NCBI GenBank assembly: GCA_003551985.1
Contig: PUOB01000434.1
Span: 1-6,589, forward strand
Source: Desulfobacteraceae bacterium
GTDB taxonomy: Bacteria > Desulfobacterota > Desulfobacteria > Desulfobacterales > Desulfosalsimonadaceae
Direction of reading: 5' to 3'
DNA: 6,589 nt
The notes below the pieces were generated by a model, which worked only from the letters and a program-made list of their open reading frames with translations, was not told where the DNA came from and searched no databases. This document shows positions 5,190-6,589 of this stretch, in pieces; positions within the stretch are counted from its first letter, which is position 1, and each line of letters starts with the position of its first letter. The position numbers and the translations under genes were made by a program.

Positions 5190-5939
5190 GTGGAAGCGCT
5201 TGTTTACAGTTTTCTTGCCGGTATGTCGATGGTTCTCGGCGCCATGGTCGTCACTTTTTTCGGCCGACCCGGAGATAAAGCCCTGTCCGCGCTTCTGGGC
5301 TTCGCCGCCGGAATCATGCTTGCGATTTCGGCGTTCGACCTGATCCCGGAAGCCATTGAATTCGCGTCGCTTGCGCATGCGGCAATCGGTTTCGTGCTGG
5401 GGGCCGCCATGATGTACGTGCTGGATTTGATTATACCCCATACCCACATGACAGGGGAAATGGACGGCCCGGTCAGACCGCTTGATCAGGAGGCAAGCCG
5501 GTCGGACAACATCCGCCGGACCGGGTATCTCATTTTCCTGGGCATTGCCCTGCACAATATTCCGGAGGGGTTGGCAATCGGCGCCGGTTTGGAATCGAGC
5601 CCATCATTGGGGCTTTATATCGCCATTGCCATCGGGCTGCACAATATTCCTGAAGGCATGGCCGTTGCCGGCCCCCTGAGCGCCGGCGGATTGACCGGGA
5701 GCAGGGTCCTGCTGCTTACCCTGCTGGCCGGTATGATGACGCCGGTGGGCGCCCTTTTGAGTTTGGCCGTATTCGGCATTTCCGGGGAGCTTGTCGGTAT
5801 AGGGATGGCCCTGGCAGCAGGCGCCATGGTATACATTGTAAGCGATGAACTTATCCCGCAGTCCCACCGGTACCACAGCCATATGGCCAATTTTGGCATT
5901 CTTGGCGGGTTTTTGCTCGGTTTCATGCTGACGGGGTAG
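5190..5939 (+). CDS. ZIP family divalent metal transporter (ZupT/GufA-like)
   Basis: ZIP proteins bring divalent metals, mainly Zn and also Fe, Mn or others, across the inner membrane into the cytoplasm. The 249-residue product has about eight hydrophobic segments (near 3-24, 32-55, 64-82, 114-133, 139-162, 172-194, 200-218 and 232-248). The two metal-site helices both carry HNIPEG, in IALHNIPEGLAIG (119-131) and IGLHNIPEGMAVAGPL (148-163), with H122, N123, E126 and H151, N152, E155 as likely ligands. The loop between helices three and four has PHTHMTGEMD (H84, H86), as expected for the variable metal-sensing loop. A second His group, SHRYHSH (225-231), follows the SDELIP motif. The GTG start follows GGAGG by five bases. 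The gene is monocistronic as far as visible. Metal choice cannot be read from sequence. Confidence 0.92.
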   Translation: MEALVYSFLAGMSMVLGAMVVTFFGRPGDKALSALLGFAAGIMLAISAFDLIPEAIEFASLAHAAIGFVLGAAMMYVLDLIIPHTHMTGEMDGPVRPLDQEASRSDNIRRTGYLIFLGIALHNIPEGLAIGAGLESSPSLGLYIAIAIGLHNIPEGMAVAGPLSAGGLTGSRVLLLTLLAGMMTPVGALLSLAVFGISGELVGIGMALAAGAMVYIVSDELIPQSHRYHSHMANFGILGGFLLGFMLTG

Positions 5940-6001
5940 CCCTCAAAGTGCTCCTTATCGTCGTACAATGCCATATGCCCGGATCCGCCCTGGCGGGGCG
6001 T

Positions 6002-6019
6002 ATTGCCGCCAACGGCAAT
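6002..6019 (+). terminator. possible terminator hairpin after the ZIP gene
   Basis: ATTGCCG (6002-6008) and CGGCAAT (6013-6019) form a perfect seven-base stem with a CCAA loop, 62 bases after the ZIP stop codon. The following bases (GCATTGAATATTT) are AT-rich but lack a true T-run, so it may be a weak or factor-assisted terminator, or only a stabilising hairpin. Confidence 0.4.
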
Positions 6020-6118
6020 GCATTGAATATTTCAGTGCAATTCAAGCGGATAAATGTTGTTGATATGTCCTGTTCCCTTGTTGTATATGCATATAAGGGC
6101 GGGGTCCAATACCGTTGA

Positions 6119-6145
6119 TAAACATACGTATTGGTAAACATACGT
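6119..6145 (+). repeat. 11-base direct repeat upstream of the exported-protein gene
   Basis: TAAACATACGT occurs exactly twice, at 6119-6129 and 6135-6145, separated by ATTGG. The start-to-start distance is 16 bases, about one and a half helical turns. Its place about 110 bases before the next start codon would fit a regulator binding site, but no cognate regulator is visible. Confidence 0.6.
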
Positions 6146-6254
6146 CGTGCTATTGCATTTGAAGCGGATTGAACTACCCTATAGCCATGCCACGAATGAG
6201 AGGCAAATGAAAACGGTCGGGCGAACGTAATAAAAACAAAAAAGGCGGGCTTTC

Positions 6255-6589
6255 ATGAAAAAGCATATTTTTGGAAATTGTCTGATTGCCGTATTCCTGC
6301 TTTTGGTGGTCGGCGCTTACGCCCACGCATCCTCATTGACGGATGCAACGATCAAGCATTTTATCGCCAGCATGGAAGCGGTTCAGGTGCTTGAGGATGA
6401 ATACGACATGGACGAGTTTGACGAAGAAGGGGACTTATATTCCGATGAGGATGCCGGGGTGCCGGAAAAGCCGATGTCGGAATCCATTGCAAGGCTCAAG
6501 GGTCACGAAGTATACGGCAAGCTCCGGGAGGTGGTTCAGCAGCATGGGTTTTCCGATGTGGCGTCGTGGGCGCAGGTTGGCGACCGTAT
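6255..6589 (+). CDS. exported acidic hypothetical protein, 5' part (continues past window)
   Basis: I do not recognise a named family. The frame is open from ATG 6255 to the window end, giving 111 residues so far. The first 25 form a classic Sec signal peptide: MKKH, then a hydrophobic core (IAVFLLLVVGA), then AHA before SSL, so cleavage after Ala25 is likely and the mature protein would be periplasmic or secreted. It is not a lipoprotein, because Cys9 is within the early signal region and no lipobox follows. Residues 28-45 look helical (LTDATIKHFIASMEAVQV). Residues 46-66 are very acidic (LEDEYDMDEFDEEGDLYSDED). A second folded part begins around residue 76 and reaches GFSDVASWAQVGDR at the cut, a pattern I associate with small uncharacterised periplasmic proteins. 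The ribosome binding site is the moderate AAAGGCGGG at 6241-6249. It is the first gene after a 315-base gap, so it likely has its own promoter. Confidence 0.75.
   Translation, partial: MKKHIFGNCLIAVFLLLVVGAYAHASSLTDATIKHFIASMEAVQVLEDEYDMDEFDEEGDLYSDEDAGVPEKPMSESIARLKGHEVYGKLREVVQQHGFSDVASWAQVGDR

Larger units (their letters stand above)
5940..6254. other. 315-base intergenic region
   Basis: No convincing gene lies here. It holds a seven-base-stem hairpin soon after the ZIP gene (6002-6019), an AT-rich partial palindrome TATATGCATATA (6084-6095) set inside CCCTT...AAGGG, and an 11-base direct repeat (6119-6145). Its last part is an A-rich run (AATAAAAACAAAAAAGG, 6229-6245) that leads into the ribosome binding site of the next gene. 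The AT content rises in the second half, as expected for a promoter region, but I cannot fix -35 and -10 boxes with confidence. Confidence 0.6.

Noticed and set aside
4887..5555. Minus-strand open frame (222 codons) over the hexamer array and the start of the ZIP gene
   Set aside because: Its middle is repeated Arg-Phe/Arg-Ser from the hexamer tract and the rest is antisense to the ZIP gene; it also overlaps the leader of trmO.
5923..6141. Minus-strand frame of 72 codons in the last intergenic region
   Set aside because: No ribosome binding site, no motif, overlaps the ZIP 3' end, and the hairpin and direct repeat there look regulatory.

Overview
The window looks like ordinary chromosome of a Gram-negative, moderately GC-rich bacterium. 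I favour a deltaproteobacterial (Desulfobacterota, Desulfobacterales-like) sulfate reducer. That is inference: it rests on the NadE tail type, a chorismate mutase-prephenate dehydrogenase fusion of the enterobacterial T-protein type, a GAAATC-type hexamer tract, and intergenic palindromic elements of a kind I associate with such genomes. No phage, transposase, CRISPR or toxin-antitoxin gene is present, and I see no obviously new system.

Layout: 2-271 is the 3' end of an NAD+ synthetase gene, followed by a 62-residue charged protein of unknown function (298-486). A long palindromic repeat element (491-659) separates these from a small tautomerase gene (706-942) and a cation diffusion facilitator gene (948-1844), which are 5 bases apart and probably co-transcribed. 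Converging on them is tyrA on the minus strand (1852-2991). A second copy of the palindromic element, inverted and internally shortened (3102-3245), lies in the divergent region between tyrA and a plus-strand gene for a flippase-like/LPG-synthase-type membrane protein (3297-4388). That gene converges on a short TrmO/TsaA-family gene on the minus strand (4416-4883, TTG start). The 306-base divergent region 4884-5189 holds a strong palindrome, a candidate sigma-70 promoter and an eight-unit hexamer array. These lead into a ZIP metal transporter gene (5190-5939, GTG start fixed by its ribosome binding site). A 315-base intergenic region with an 11-base direct repeat precedes the 5' part of a gene for an exported acidic protein (6255 onward, cut by the window end).

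Functionally this is a mix of housekeeping genes: NAD synthesis, tyrosine synthesis and tRNA modification. Two metal transporters of opposite direction are also present (CDF efflux, ZIP uptake), with no shared operon or visible shared operator. The most distinctive content is non-coding: two inverted copies of a palindromic element bracketing a three-gene block, and a hexamer tract in the probable 5' leader of the ZIP gene. Several upstream in-frame extensions run through these repeats, so start sites here were chosen from ribosome binding sites and family lengths rather than from the longest open frame.
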